From Mimachlamys varia (taxonomy: Eukaryota > Mollusca > Bivalvia > Pectinida > Pectinidae), in contig OX392527.1 of the NCBI GenBank assembly GCA_947623455.1, positions 6,382,001-6,446,000 of the forward strand: a stretch of DNA of 64,000 nucleotides. The letters run 5' to 3'. Of this stretch, positions 48,052-61,400 are shown piece after piece; within the stretch, counting starts at the first letter, position 1; each line of letters begins with the position of its first letter. Made by a program: the position numbers and the translations under genes. The notes under the pieces were generated by a model. That model was not told the DNA's origin. It ran no database searches and saw nothing but the letters and a program-made list of their open reading frames with translations.

Positions 48052-48145
48052 AAAACCCCGTGTTCACTCGAGACTTCTTGGGCAACTGGTCGTCAATGGT
48101 TTTAGCCAATGGTTTCCTTTCTGTCGATTCCTTTTTCACTCTCAG
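48052..48145 (+). CDS. NRF-6-like gene B, exon 7
   Basis: The acceptor is CTTTTGTTTCAG. The carried C gives Gln, then NPVFTRDFLGNWSSMVLANG, FLSVDSFFTL and AG|GTATAT (phase 2). NG..SVDSFF.(L)SG is the family block in the second helix of the Acyltransferase 3 domain; the Ser-Gly is completed by exon 8. Confidence 0.95.
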
Positions 48146-48358
48146 GTATATTTTTTATATACGTAATGTATGTCTTTTACATGGATGAACATGTACCTAA
48201 TGATAATTACCAACTGAACATTATACCTTTACTATTTAACAAAACCCAGACCTATATCTGTATGTTATTCAATGATCGATATACCAGTACACTACTCTTA
48301 CAAACTGGCGGTGCATTTATATAACAATGGCTGATAGATCTGTGTGTTCGTGTTGTAG

Positions 48359-48451
48359 TGGACTACTGGTATCTTACTTGTTCATGAAGGAGATGAAGAG
48401 AGAGAAGGGACGTATCAACTGGTTCATGTTCTATTTCCATCGCTTCTGGAG
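48359..48451 (+). CDS. NRF-6-like gene B, exon 8 (last exon inside the window)
   Basis: The acceptor is GTGTTGTAG. The T completes Ser, then GLLVSYLFMKEMKREKGRIN, WFMFYFHRFW and AG|GTAAGT (phase 2). This ends the second acyltransferase helix and gives the basic loop and the conserved YFHR(F/Y)WR motif. In the family the next residues are typically RLTP.Y, which fits the repeat array that follows. The last 39 nt of this exon are repeated with the donor in the intron. Later exons lie beyond 64,000. Confidence 0.95.
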
Positions 48452-49080
48452 GTAAGTCTTAGTATCAACCGGTTCATGCTCTATTTCCACCACTTCTGGA
48501 GGTAAATATCAACTGGTTCATGTTCTATTTCCATCGCTTCTGGAGGTAAGTCTTAGTATCAACTGGTTCATGTTCTATTTCCATCGCTTCTGGAGGTAAG
48601 TCTTAGTATCAACCGGTTCATGCTCTATTTCCATCGCTTCTGGAGGTAAGTCTTAGTATCAACCGGTTCATGCTCTATTTCCATCGCTTCTGGAGGTAAG
48701 TCTTAGTATCAACTGGTTCATGTTCTATTTCCATCGCTTCTGGAGGTAAGTCTTAGTATCAACCGGTTCATGCTCTATTTCCACCACTTCTGGAGGTAAA
48801 TATCAACTGGTTCATGTTCTATTTCCATCGCTTCTGGAGGTAAGTATCAACCGGTTCATGTTCTATTTCCTTCGCTTCAGGAGGGAGGCTTAGTATCAAC
48901 CGAATCATGTTCTATTTGCATCGCTTCTTGAGGTAAGTATCAACTGGTTCATGTTCTATTTCCATCGCTTCTGGCGGTAAATATCAACCGGTTCGTGTTT
49001 TATTTCAACCGCTCCTTCAGGTAAGTATCAGCCGGTTCGTCTTCTATTTTCAACACTTCTGAAGGACAAACACAACCGGT
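48413..49080. repeat. 44/50-bp repeat copying the last 39 nt of exon 8 with its donor (~14 copies)
   Basis: The unit is TATCAACTGGTTCATGTTCT, ATTTCCATCGCTTCTGGAG (39 nt, identical to the exon 8 end) and GTAAGTCTTAG or the shorter GTAAA/GTAAG. The first copy is the exon itself. The next six or seven copies are almost unchanged; copies after 48,880 decay. GTAAGTCTTAG ends in AG, so each 39-nt exon copy is flanked by AG and GTAAG. Confidence 0.95.
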
Positions 49081-49257
49081 TTCTACACTAAAGTCACTGC
49101 TTCTGTTAATCAGTATCAACTAAAACATTATGTTTTTATTTCTTAAGTTATTGTCAATCTTTTCACTGTGCTGTTGTTTATATCTGTCGGTTTTATATTT
49201 TTGTGATTCATATTTTTGAGTCTGTTAGTTTTATATTTTTGTGTCTGCCAGTTTTAA

Positions 49258-49425
49258 ATTGGGATTGAACGGCCTTTTTTCGGTTACATCTATATTGCAT
49301 TTGTGTTCAATATTGATGTAACCGATTTGCTTTCTTTCATACTGACATGAACAATTTAAAAATGCCATTCAATCCTTATATTGACATTTTCACTATTGAA
49401 CAATTGTTTAAATTGATTTATTATT
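49258..49425. mobile_element. MITE-like fold-back element, family 1 (copy 2)
   Basis: GGGATTGAACGGC .. CGGTTACATCTATATTG and CAATATTGATGTAACCGATT .. GCCATTCAATCC form an inverted repeat matching the element at 27,104-27,293. The match continues into the flank AACAATTGTTTAA. It sits between the two arrays of intron 8. Confidence 0.8.
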
Positions 49426-49449
49426 TAATTGTTCTGTCTGTCAATTCTG

Positions 49450-52400
49450 TTTAATAAGTATGTGTCCCACTCCTCCGTACATGTTGTTATCTATCTGACA
49501 GACTCACCCCTCCGTACATGTTGTTTATCTATCTGACAGGCTCACCCCTCCGTACATGTTGTTATCTATCTGACAGACTCACCCCTCCGTACATGTTGTT
49601 ATCTATGACAGACTCACTCCTCCGTACATGTTGTTATCTATGACAGACTCACTCCTCCGTACATGTTGTTATCTATGACAGACTAACTCCTCCGTACATG
49701 TTGTTATCTATGACAGACTCACTCCTCCGTACATGTTGTTATCTATCTGACATACTCACCCCTCCGTACATGTTGTTATCTATGACAGACTCACTCCTCC
49801 GTACATGTTGTTATATATGACAGACTCACTCCTCCGTACATGTTGTTATCTATGACAGACTCACCCCTCCATACATGTTGTTTATCTATGACAGACTCAC
49901 TCCTCCGTACATGTTGTTATCTATGACAGACTCACTCCTCCGTACATGTTGTTATCTATGACAGACTCACCCCTCCGTACATGTTGTTATTTATGACAGA
50001 CTCACTCCTCCGTACATGTTGTTATCTGTGACAGACTCATCCCACCGTACATGTTGTTATCTATGACAGACTCACTCCTCCGTACATGTTGTTATCTATG
50101 ACAGACTCACCCCTCCGTACATGTTGTTATCTATGACAGACTCACTCCTCCGTACATGTTGTTATCTATATGACAGACTCACCCCTCCGTACATGTTGTT
50201 ATCTATGACAGACTCACTCCTCCGTACATGTTGTTATCTATCTGACAGGCTCACCCCTCCGTATATGTTGTTATCTATGACAGACTCACTCCTCCGTACA
50301 TGTTGTTATCTATGACAGACTCACTCCTCCGTACATGTTGTTATCTATATGACAGACTCACTCCTCCGTACATGTTGTTATCTATGACAGACTCACTCCT
50401 CCGTACATGTTGTTATCTATATGACAGACTCACCCCTCCGTACATGTTGTTATCTATGACAGACTCACTCCTCCGTACATGTTGTTATCTATCTGACAGG
50501 CTCACCCCTCCGTACATGTTGTTATCTATGACAGACTCACTCCTCCGTACATGTTGTTATCTATGACAGACTCACCTCTCCGTACATGTTGTTATCTATC
50601 TGACAGGCTCACCCCTCCGTACATGTTGTTATCTATGACAGACTCACTCCTCCGTACATGTTGTTATCTATCTGACAGACTCACCCCTCCGTACTTGTTG
50701 TTATCTATGACAGACTCACTCCTCCGTACATGTTGTTATCTATCTGACAGGCTCACCCCTCCGTACATGATGTTACCTATTTGACAGACTCACCCCTCCG
50801 TACATGTTGTTATATATGACAGACTCACCCCTCCGCCCATGTTGTTATCTATGACAAACTCACCCCTCCGCACATGTTGTTATCTATGACAGACTCACCC
50901 CTCCGTACATGTTGTTATATATGACAGACTCACCCCTCCGTACATGTTGTTATCTATGACAGACTCACCCCTCCGCACATGTTGTTATCTATGACAGACT
51001 CACCCCTCCGCACATGTTGTTATCTATGACAGACTCACCTCTCCGTACATGTTGTTTATCTATGATAGACTCACCCCTCCGTACATGTTGTTTATCTATG
51101 ACAGACTCACTTCTCCGTACATGTTGTTATCTATGACAGACTCACTCCTCCGTACATGTTGTTATCTATGACAGACTCACTCCTCCGTACATGTTGTTAT
51201 CTATGACAGACTCACTCCTCCGTACATGTTGTTTATCTATGATAGACTCATCCCTCCGTACATGTTGTTATATATGACAGACTCACCCCTCCGTACATGT
51301 TGTTATCTATGACAGACTCACTCCTCCGTACATGTTGTTATATATGACAGACTCACTCCTCCGTACATGTTGTTATCTATGACAGACTCACCCCTCCGTA
51401 CATGTTGTTATCTATCTGACAGACTCATCCCTCCGTACATGTTGTTATCTATGACAGACTCACTCCTCCGTACATGTTGTTATCTATCTGACAGACTCAC
51501 CCCTCCGTACATGTTGTTATCTATGACAGACTCATCCCTCCGTACATGTTGTTTATCTATGACAAACTCACCCCTCCATACATGTTGTTATCTATGACAG
51601 ACTCACCCCTCCGTACATGTTGTTATATATGACAGGCTCACCCCTCCGTACATGTTGTTATCTATGACAGACTCACCCCTCCGTACATGTTGTTATCTAT
51701 GACAGACTCACCCCTCCGTACATGCTGTTATCTATCTGACAGACTCACCCCTCCGTACATGTTGTTATCTATCTGACAGACTCACCCCTCCGTACATGTT
51801 GTTATCTATGACAAACTCACTCCTCCGTACATGTTGTTATCTATGACAGACTCACCCCTCCGTACATGTTGTTATCTATCTGACAGACTCACCCCTCCGT
51901 ACATGTTGTTATCTATGACAGACTCACTCCTCCGTACATATTGTTATCTATCTGACAGACTCACTCCTCCGTACATGTTGTTATCTATCTGACAGACTCA
52001 CCCCTCCGTACATGTTGTTATCTATGACAGACTCACCCCTCCGTACATGTTGTTATCTATGACAGACTCACTCCTCCGTACATGTTGTTTATCTATGACA
52101 GACTCACTCCTCCGTACATGTTGTTATCTATCTGACAGACTCACCCCTCCGTACATGTTGTTATCTGTGACAGACTCACTCCTCCGTACATGTTGTTTAT
52201 CTATGACAGACTCACTCCTCCGTACATGTTGTTATCTATGACAGACTCACTCCTCCGTACATGTTGTTATCTATGACAGACTCATCCCTCCGTACATGTT
52301 GTTATCTGTGACAGACTCACTCCTCCGTACATGTTGTTTATCTATGACAGACTCACTCCTCCGTACATGTTGTTATATATGACAGACTCACCCCTCCGTA

Positions 52401-55400
52401 CATGTTGTTATCTATGACAGACTCACCCCTCCGTACATGTTGTTATCTATGACAGACTCATCCCTCCGTACATGTTGTTATCTATCTGACAGACTTCACC
52501 CCTCCGTACATGTTGTTATCTATGACTGACTCACTCCTCCGTACATGTTGTTATCTATCTGACAGACTCACCCCTCCGTACATGTTGTTTATCTATGACA
52601 GACTCACCCCTCCGTACATGTTGTTATCTATCTGACAGACTCACCCCTTCGTACATGTTGTTATATATGACAGGCTCACCCCTCCGTACATGTTGTTATC
52701 TATGACAGACTCACTCCTCCGTACATGTTGTTATCTATGACAGACTCATCCCTCCGTACATGTTGTTATCTATATGACAGACTCACCTCTCCGTACATGT
52801 TGTTATCTATGACAGACTCATCCCTCCGTACATGTTGTTATCTATCTGACAGACTCACCTCTCCGTACATGTTGTTATCTATCTGACAGGCTCACCCCTC
52901 CGTACATGTTGTTATCTATGACAGACTCACTCCTCCGTACATGTTGTTATCTATCTGACAGACTCACCCCTCCGTACATGTTGTTATCTATGACAGACTC
53001 ACTCCTCCGTACATGTTGTTATCTATCTGACAGGCTCACCCCTCCGTACATGATGTTACCTATTTGACAGACTCACCCCTCCGTACATGTTGTTATATAT
53101 GACAGACTCACCCCTCCGCACATGTTGTTATCTATGACAGACTCACCCCTCCGCACATGTTGTTATCTATGACAGACTCACCCCTCCGTACATGTTGTTA
53201 TATATGACAGACTCACCCCCCCGTACATGTTGTTATCTATGACAGACTCACCCCTCCGCACATGTTGTTATCTATGACAGACTCACTCCTCCGCACATGT
53301 TGTTATCTATGACAGACTCACCTCTCCGTACATGTTGTTTATCTATGATAGACTCACTCCTCCGTACATGTTGTTATCTTTGACAGACTCATCCCTCCGT
53401 ACATGTTGTTATCTATGACAGACTCATCCATCCGTACATATTGTTTATCTATGACAGACTCACCCCTCCGTACATGTTGTTATCTATGACAGACTCACTC
53501 CTCCGTACATGTTGTTTATCTATGACAGACTCACTTCTCCGTACATGTTGTTATCTATGACAGACTCATCCTTCCGTACATGTTGTTATCTATGACAGAC
53601 TCACTCCTCCGTACATGTTGTTATATATGACAGACTCACCCCTCCGTACATGTTGTTATATATGACAGACTCACTCCTCCGTACATGTTGTTATCTATGA
53701 CAGACTCATCCCTCCGTACATGTTGTTATCTATGACAGACTCACCCCTCCGTACATGTTGTTTATCTATGACAGACTCACTTCTCCGTACATGTTGTTAT
53801 CTATGACAGACTCACTCCTCCGTACATGTTGTTTATCTATGATAGACTCACTCCTCCGTACATGTTGTTATATATGACAGACTCACCCCTCCGTACATGT
53901 TGTTATCTATGACAGACTCACTCCTCCGTACATGTTGTTTATCTATGATAGACTCATCCCTCCGTACATGTTGTTATATATGACAGACTCACCCCTCCGT
54001 ACATGTTGTTATCTATCTGACAGACTCACCCCTCCGTACATGTTGTTATCTATGACAGACTCACTCCTCCGTACATGTTGTTTATCTATGATAGACTCAT
54101 CCCTCCGTACATGTTGTTATATCTGACAGACTCACCCCTCCGTACATGTTGTTATCTATCTGACAGACTCACCCCTCCGTACATGTTGTTATCTATGACA
54201 GACTCACTCCTCCGTACATGTTGTTATATATGACAGACTCACTCCTCCGTACATGTTGTTATCTATGACAGACTCACCCCTCCGTACATGTTGTTATCTA
54301 TCTGACAGACTCATCCCTCCGTACATGTTGTTATCTATCTGACAGACTCATCCCTCCGTACATGTTGTTATCTATGACAGACTCACTCCTCCGTACATGT
54401 TGTTATCTATCTGACAGACTCACCCCTCCGTACATGTTGTTATCTATGACAGACTCATCCCTCCGTACATGTTGTTTATCTATGACAAACTCACCCCTCC
54501 ATACATGTTGTTATCTATGACAGACTCACCCCTCCGTACATGTTGTTATCTATGACAGACTCACCCCTCCGTACATGTTGTTATCTATGACAGACTCACC
54601 CCTCCGTACATGTTGTTATCTATCTGACAGACTCACCCCTCCGTACATGTTGTTATCTATCTGACAGACTCACCACTCCGTACATGTTGTTATCTATGAC
54701 AGACTCACCCCTCCGTACATGTTGTTATCTATGACAGACTCACCCATCCGTACATGTTGTTATCTATCTGACAGACTCACCCCTCCGTACATGTTGTTAT
54801 CTATGACAGACTCACTCCTCCGTACATATTGTTATCTATCTGACAGACTCACTCCTCCGTACATGTTGTTATCTATGACAGACTCACCCCTCCGTATATG
54901 TTGTTATCTATGACAGACTCACTCCTCCGTACATGTTGTTATCTATGACAGACTCACCCCTTCGTACATGTTGTTATCTATGACAGACTCATTCCTCCGT
55001 ACATATTGTTATCTATCTGACAGACTCACTCCTCCGTACATATTGTTATCTATCTGACAGACTCACCCCTCCGTACATGTTGTTATCTATGACAGACTCA
55101 CCCCTCCGTACATGTTGTTATCTATGACAGACTCACTCCTCCGTACATGTTGTTTATCTATGACAGACTCACTCCTCCGTACATGTTGTTATCTATCTGA
55201 CAGACTCACCCCTCCGTACATGTTGTTATCTGTGACAGACTCACCCCTCCGTACATGTTGTTATCTGTGACAGACTCACCCCTCCGTACATGTTGTTATC
55301 TATCTGACAGACTCACTCCTCCGTACATGTTGTTATATATGACAGACTCACTCCTCCGTACATGTTGTTTATCTATGACAGACTCACTCCTCCGTACATG

Positions 55401-58400
55401 TTGTTATCTATGACAGACTCACTCCTCCGTACATGTTGTTATCTATCTGACAGACTCACCCCTCCGTACATGTTGTTATCTATGACAGACTCACCCCTCC
55501 GTACATGTTGTTATATATGACAGACTCACTCCTCCGTACATGTTTTTTATCTATGACAGACTCATCCCTCCGTACATGTTGTTTATCTATGACAGACTCA
55601 TCCCTCCGTACATGTTGTTATCTATGACAGACTCATCCCTCCGTACATGTTGTTATCTATCTGACAGACTCACCCCTCCGTACATGTTGTTATCTATGAC
55701 AGACTCACCCCTCCGTACATGTTGTTATCTATGACAGACTCATCCCTCCGTACATGTTGTTATCTATGACAGACTCACTCCTCCGTACATGTTGTTATAT
55801 ATGACAGACTCACTCCTCCGTACATGTTGTTATCTATCTGACAGACTCACCCCTCCGTACATGTTGTTTATCTATGACAGACTCACCCCTCCGTACATGT
55901 TGTTATCTATGACAGACTCACTCCTCCGTACATGTTGTTATCTATGACAGACTCACCCCTCCCTACATGTTGTTATCTATGACAGACTAATCCCTCCGTA
56001 CATGTTGTTATCTATGACAGACTCACCCCTCCGTACATGTTGTTATATATGACAGACTCACTCCTCCGTACATGTTGTTATATATGACAGACTCACTCCT
56101 CCGTACATGTTGTTATATATGACAGACTCACTCCTCCGTACATGTTGTTATCTATGACAGACTCACTCCTCCGTACATGTTGTTATCTATGACAGACTCA
56201 CCCCTCCGTACATGTTGTTATCTGTGACAGACTCACTCCTCCGTACATGTTGTTATCTATGACAGACTCACTCCTCCGTACATGTTGTTATCTATGACAG
56301 ACTCACCCCTCCGTACATGTTGTTATCTATCTGACAGACTCACCCCTCCGTACATGTTGTTATCTATGACAGACTCACTCCTCCGTACATATTGTTATCT
56401 ATCTGACAGACTCACTCCTCCGTACATGTTGTTATCTATCTGACAGACTCACCCCTCCGTACATGTTGTTATCTATGACAGACTCACCCCTCCGTACATG
56501 TTGTTATCTATGACAGACTCACTCCTCCGTACATGTTGTTTATCTATGACAGACTCACTCCTCCGTACATGTTGTTATCTATGACAGACTCACCCCTCCG
56601 TACATGTTGTTATCTGTGACAGACTCACTCCTCCGTACATGTTGTTTATCTATGACAGACTCACTCCTCCGTACATGTTGTTATCTATGACAGACTCACT
56701 CCTCCGTACATGTTGTTATCTATGACAGACTCATCCCTCCGTACATGTTGTTATCTGTGACAGACTCACTCCTCCGTACATGTTGTTTATCTATGACAGA
56801 CTCACTCCTCCGTACATGTTGTTATATATGACAGACTCACCCCTCCGTACATGTTGTTATCTATGACAGACTCACCCCTCCGTACATGTTGTTATCTATG
56901 ACAGACTCACCCCTCCGTACATGTTGTTATCTATCTGACAGACTTCACCCCTCCGTACATGTTGTTATCTATGACTGACTCACTCCTCCGTACATGTTGT
57001 TATCTATCTGACAGACTCACCCCTCCGTACATGTTGTTTATCTATGACAGACTCACCCCTCCGTACATGTTGTTATCTATCTGACAGACTCACCCCTCCG
57101 TACATGTTGTTATTTATGACAGGCTCACCCCTCCGTACATGTTGTTATCTATGACAGACTCACTCCTCCGTACATGTTGTTATCTATGACAGACTCATCC
57201 CTCCGTACATGTTGTTATCTATATGACAGACTCACCTCTCCGTACATGTTGTTATCTATGACAGACTCATCCCTCCGTACATGTTGTTATCTATCTGACA
57301 GACTCACCTCTCCGTACATGTTGTTATCTATCTGACAGGCTCACCCCTCCGTACATGTTGTTATCTATGACAGACTCACTCCTCCGTACATGTTGTTATC
57401 TATCTGACAGACTCACCCCTCCGTACATGTTGTTATCTATGACAGACTCACTCCTCCGTACATGTTGTTATCTATCTGACAGGCTCACCCCTCCGTACAT
57501 GATGTTACCTATTTGACAGACTCACCCCTCCGTACATGTTGTTATATATGACAGACTCACCCCTCCTCACATGTTGTTATCTATGACAGACTCACCCCTC
57601 CGCACATGTTGTTATCTATGACAGACTCACCCCTCCGTACATGTTGTTATATATGACAGACTCACCCCCCCGTACATGTTGTTATCTATGACAGAATCAC
57701 CCCTCCGCACATGTTGTTATCTATGACAGACTCACTCCTCCGCACATGTTGTTATCTATGACAGACTCACCTCTCCGTACATGTTGTTTATCTATGATAG
57801 ACTCACTCCTCCGTACATGTTGTTATCTATGACAGACTCATCCCTCCGTACATGTTGTTATCTATGACAGACTCATCCCTCCGTACATATTGTTTATCTA
57901 TGACAGACTCACCCCTCCGTACATGTTGTTATCTATGACAGACTCACTCCTCCGTACATGTTGTTTATCTATGACAGACTCACTTCTCCGTACATGTTGT
58001 TATCTATGACAGACTCATCCTTCCGTACATGTTGTTATCTATGACAGACTCACTCCTCCGTACATGTTGTTATATATGACAGACTCACCCCTCCGTACAT
58101 GTTGTTATATATGACAGACTCACTCCTCCGTACATGTTGTTATCTATGACAGACTCATCCCTCCGTACATGTTGTTATCTATGACAGACTCACCCCTCCG
58201 TACATGTTGTTTATCTATGACAGACTCACTTCTCCGTACATGTTGTTATCTATGACAGACTCACTCCTCCGTACATGTTGTTTATCTATGATAGACTCAC
58301 TCCTCCGTACATGTTGTTATATATGACAGACTCACCCCTCCGTACATGTTGTTATCTATGACAGACTCACTCCTCCGTACATGTTGTTTATCTATGATAG

Positions 58401-61400
58401 ACTCATCCCTCCGTACATGTTGTTATATATGATAGACTCACCCCTCCGTACATGTTGTTATCTATCTGACAGACTCACCCCTCCGTACATGTTGTTATCT
58501 ATGACAGACTCACTCCTCCGTACATGTTGTTTATCTATGATAGACTCATCCCTCCGTACATATTGTTATATCTGACAGACTCACCCCTCCGTACATGTTG
58601 TTATCTATCTGACAGACTCACCCCTCCGTACATGTTGGTATCTATGACAGACTCACTCCTCTGTACATGTTGTTATATATGACAGACTCACTCCTCCGTA
58701 CATGTTGTTATCTATGACAGACTCACCCCTCCGTACATGTTGTTATCTATCTGACAGACTCATCCCTCCGTACATGTTGTTATCTATGACAGACTCACTC
58801 CTCCGTACATGTTGTTATCTATCTGACAGACTCACCCCTCCGTACATGTTGTTATCTATGACAGACTCATCCCTCCGTACATGTTGTTTATCTATGACAA
58901 ACTCACCCCTCCATACATGTTGTTATCTATGACAGACTCACCCCTCCGTACATGTTGTTATCTATGACAGACTCACCCCTCCGTACATGTTGTTATCTAT
59001 GACAGACTCACCCCTCCGTACATGTTGTTATCTATCTGACAGACTCACCCCTCCGTACATGTTGTTATCTATCTGACAGACTCACCCCTCCGTACATGTT
59101 GTTATCTATGACAGACTCACCCCTCCGTACATGTTGTTATCTATGACAGACTCACCCCTCCGTACATGTTGTTATCTATCTGACAGACTCACCCCTCCGT
59201 ACATGTTGTTATCTATGACAGACTCACTCCTCCGTACATATTGTTATCTATCTGACAGACTCACTCCTCCGTACATGTTGTTATCTATGACAGACTCACC
59301 CCTCCGTATATGTTGTTATCTATGACAGACTCACTCCTCCGTACATGTTGTTATCTATGACAGACTCACCCCTCCGTACATGTTGTTATCTATGACAGAC
59401 TCACTCCTCCGTACATATTGTTATCTATCTGACAGACTCACTCCTCCGTACATATTGTTATCTATCTGACAGACTCACCCCTCCGTACATGTTGTTATCT
59501 ATGACAGACTCACCCCTCCGTACATGTTGTTATCTATGACAGACTCACTCCTCCGTACATGTTGTTTATCTATGACAGACTCACTCCTCCGTACATGTTG
59601 TTATCTATCTGACAGACTCACCCCTCCGTACATGTTGTTATCTGTGACAGACTCACCCCTCCGTACATGTTGTTATCTGTGACAGACTCACTCCTCCGTA
59701 CATGTTGTTATCTATCTGACAGACTCACTCCTCCGTACATGTTGTTATATATGACAGACTCACTCCTCCGTACATGTTGTTTATCTATGACAGACTCACT
59801 CCTCCGTACATGTTGTTATCTATGACAGACTCACTCCTCCGTACATGTTGTTATCTATCTGACAGACTCACCCCTCCGTACATGTTGTTATCTATGACAG
59901 ACTCAACCCTCCGTACATGTTGTTATATATGACAGACTCACTCCTCCGTACATGTTTTTTATCTATGACAGACTCATCCCTCCGTACATGTTGTTTATCT
60001 ATGACAGACTCATCCCTCCGTACATGTTGTTATCTATGACAGACTCATCCCTCCGTACATGTTGTTATCTATCTGACAGACTCACCCCTCCGTACATGTT
60101 GTTATCTATGACAGACTCACCCCTCCGTACATGTTGTTATCTATGACAGACTCATCCCTCCGTACATGTTGTTATCTATGACAGACTCACTCCTCCGTAC
60201 ATGTTGTTATATATGACAGACTCACTCCTCCGTACATGTTGTTATCTATCTGACAGACTCAACCCTCCGTACATGTTGTTTATCTATGACAGACTCACCC
60301 CTCCGTACATGTTGTTATCTATGACAGACTCACTCCTCCGTACATGTTGTTATCTATGACAGACTCACCCCTCCCTACATGTTGTTATCTATGACAGACT
60401 AATCCCTCCGTACATGTTGTTATCTATGACAGACTCACCCCTCCGTACATGTTGTTATATATGACAGACTCACTCCTCCGTACATGTTGTTATATATGAC
60501 AGACTCACTCCTCCGTACATGTTGTTATATATGACAGACTCACTCCTCCGTACATGTTGTTATCTATGACAGACTCACTCCTCCGTACATGTTGTTATCT
60601 ATGACAGACTCACCCCTCCGTACATGTTGTTATCTGTGACAGACTCACTCCTGCGTACATGTTGTTATATATGACAGACTCACTCCTCCGTACATGTTGT
60701 TATCTATGACAGACTCACCCCTCCGTACATGTTGTTATCTATGACAGACTCACTCCTCCGTACATGTTGTTATCTATGACAGACTCACTCCTCCGTACAT
60801 GTTGTTATCTGTGACAGACTCACCCCTCCGTACATGTTGTTATCTATGACAGACTCATCCCTCCGTACATGTTGTTATCTGTGACAGACTCACCCCTCCG
60901 TACATGTTGTTTATCTATGACAGACTCACCCCTCCGTACATGTTGTTTATCTATGACAGACTCACTCTTCCGTACATGTTGTTATCTATCTGACAGACTC
61001 ACTCCTCCGTACATGTTGTTATATATGACAGACTCACTCCTCCGTACATATTGTTTATCTATGACAGACTCACTCCTCCGTACATGTTGTTTATCTATGA
61101 CAGACTCACTCCTCCGTACATGTTGTTATCTATGACAGACTCACCCCTCCGTACATGTTGTTATCTTATCTATGACAGACTCACTCCTCCGTACATGTTG
61201 TTTATCTATGACAGACTCACTCCTCCGTACATGTTGTTATCTATGACAGACTCACTCCTCCGTACATGTTGTTATCTATGACAGACTCACTCCTCCGTAC
61301 ATGTTGTTATCTATCTGACAGACTCACCCCTCCGTACATGTTGTTATCTATGACAGACTCACTCCTCCGTACATGTTGTTTATCTATGACAGACTCACTC

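Noticed and set aside
29725..48451. Gene A and gene B as one gene
   Set aside because: The exon at 20,093 has the family C-terminus, a stop codon and a downstream AATAAA. 29,725 begins with a signal peptide and an N-terminal NRF domain, so they are separate tandem genes.
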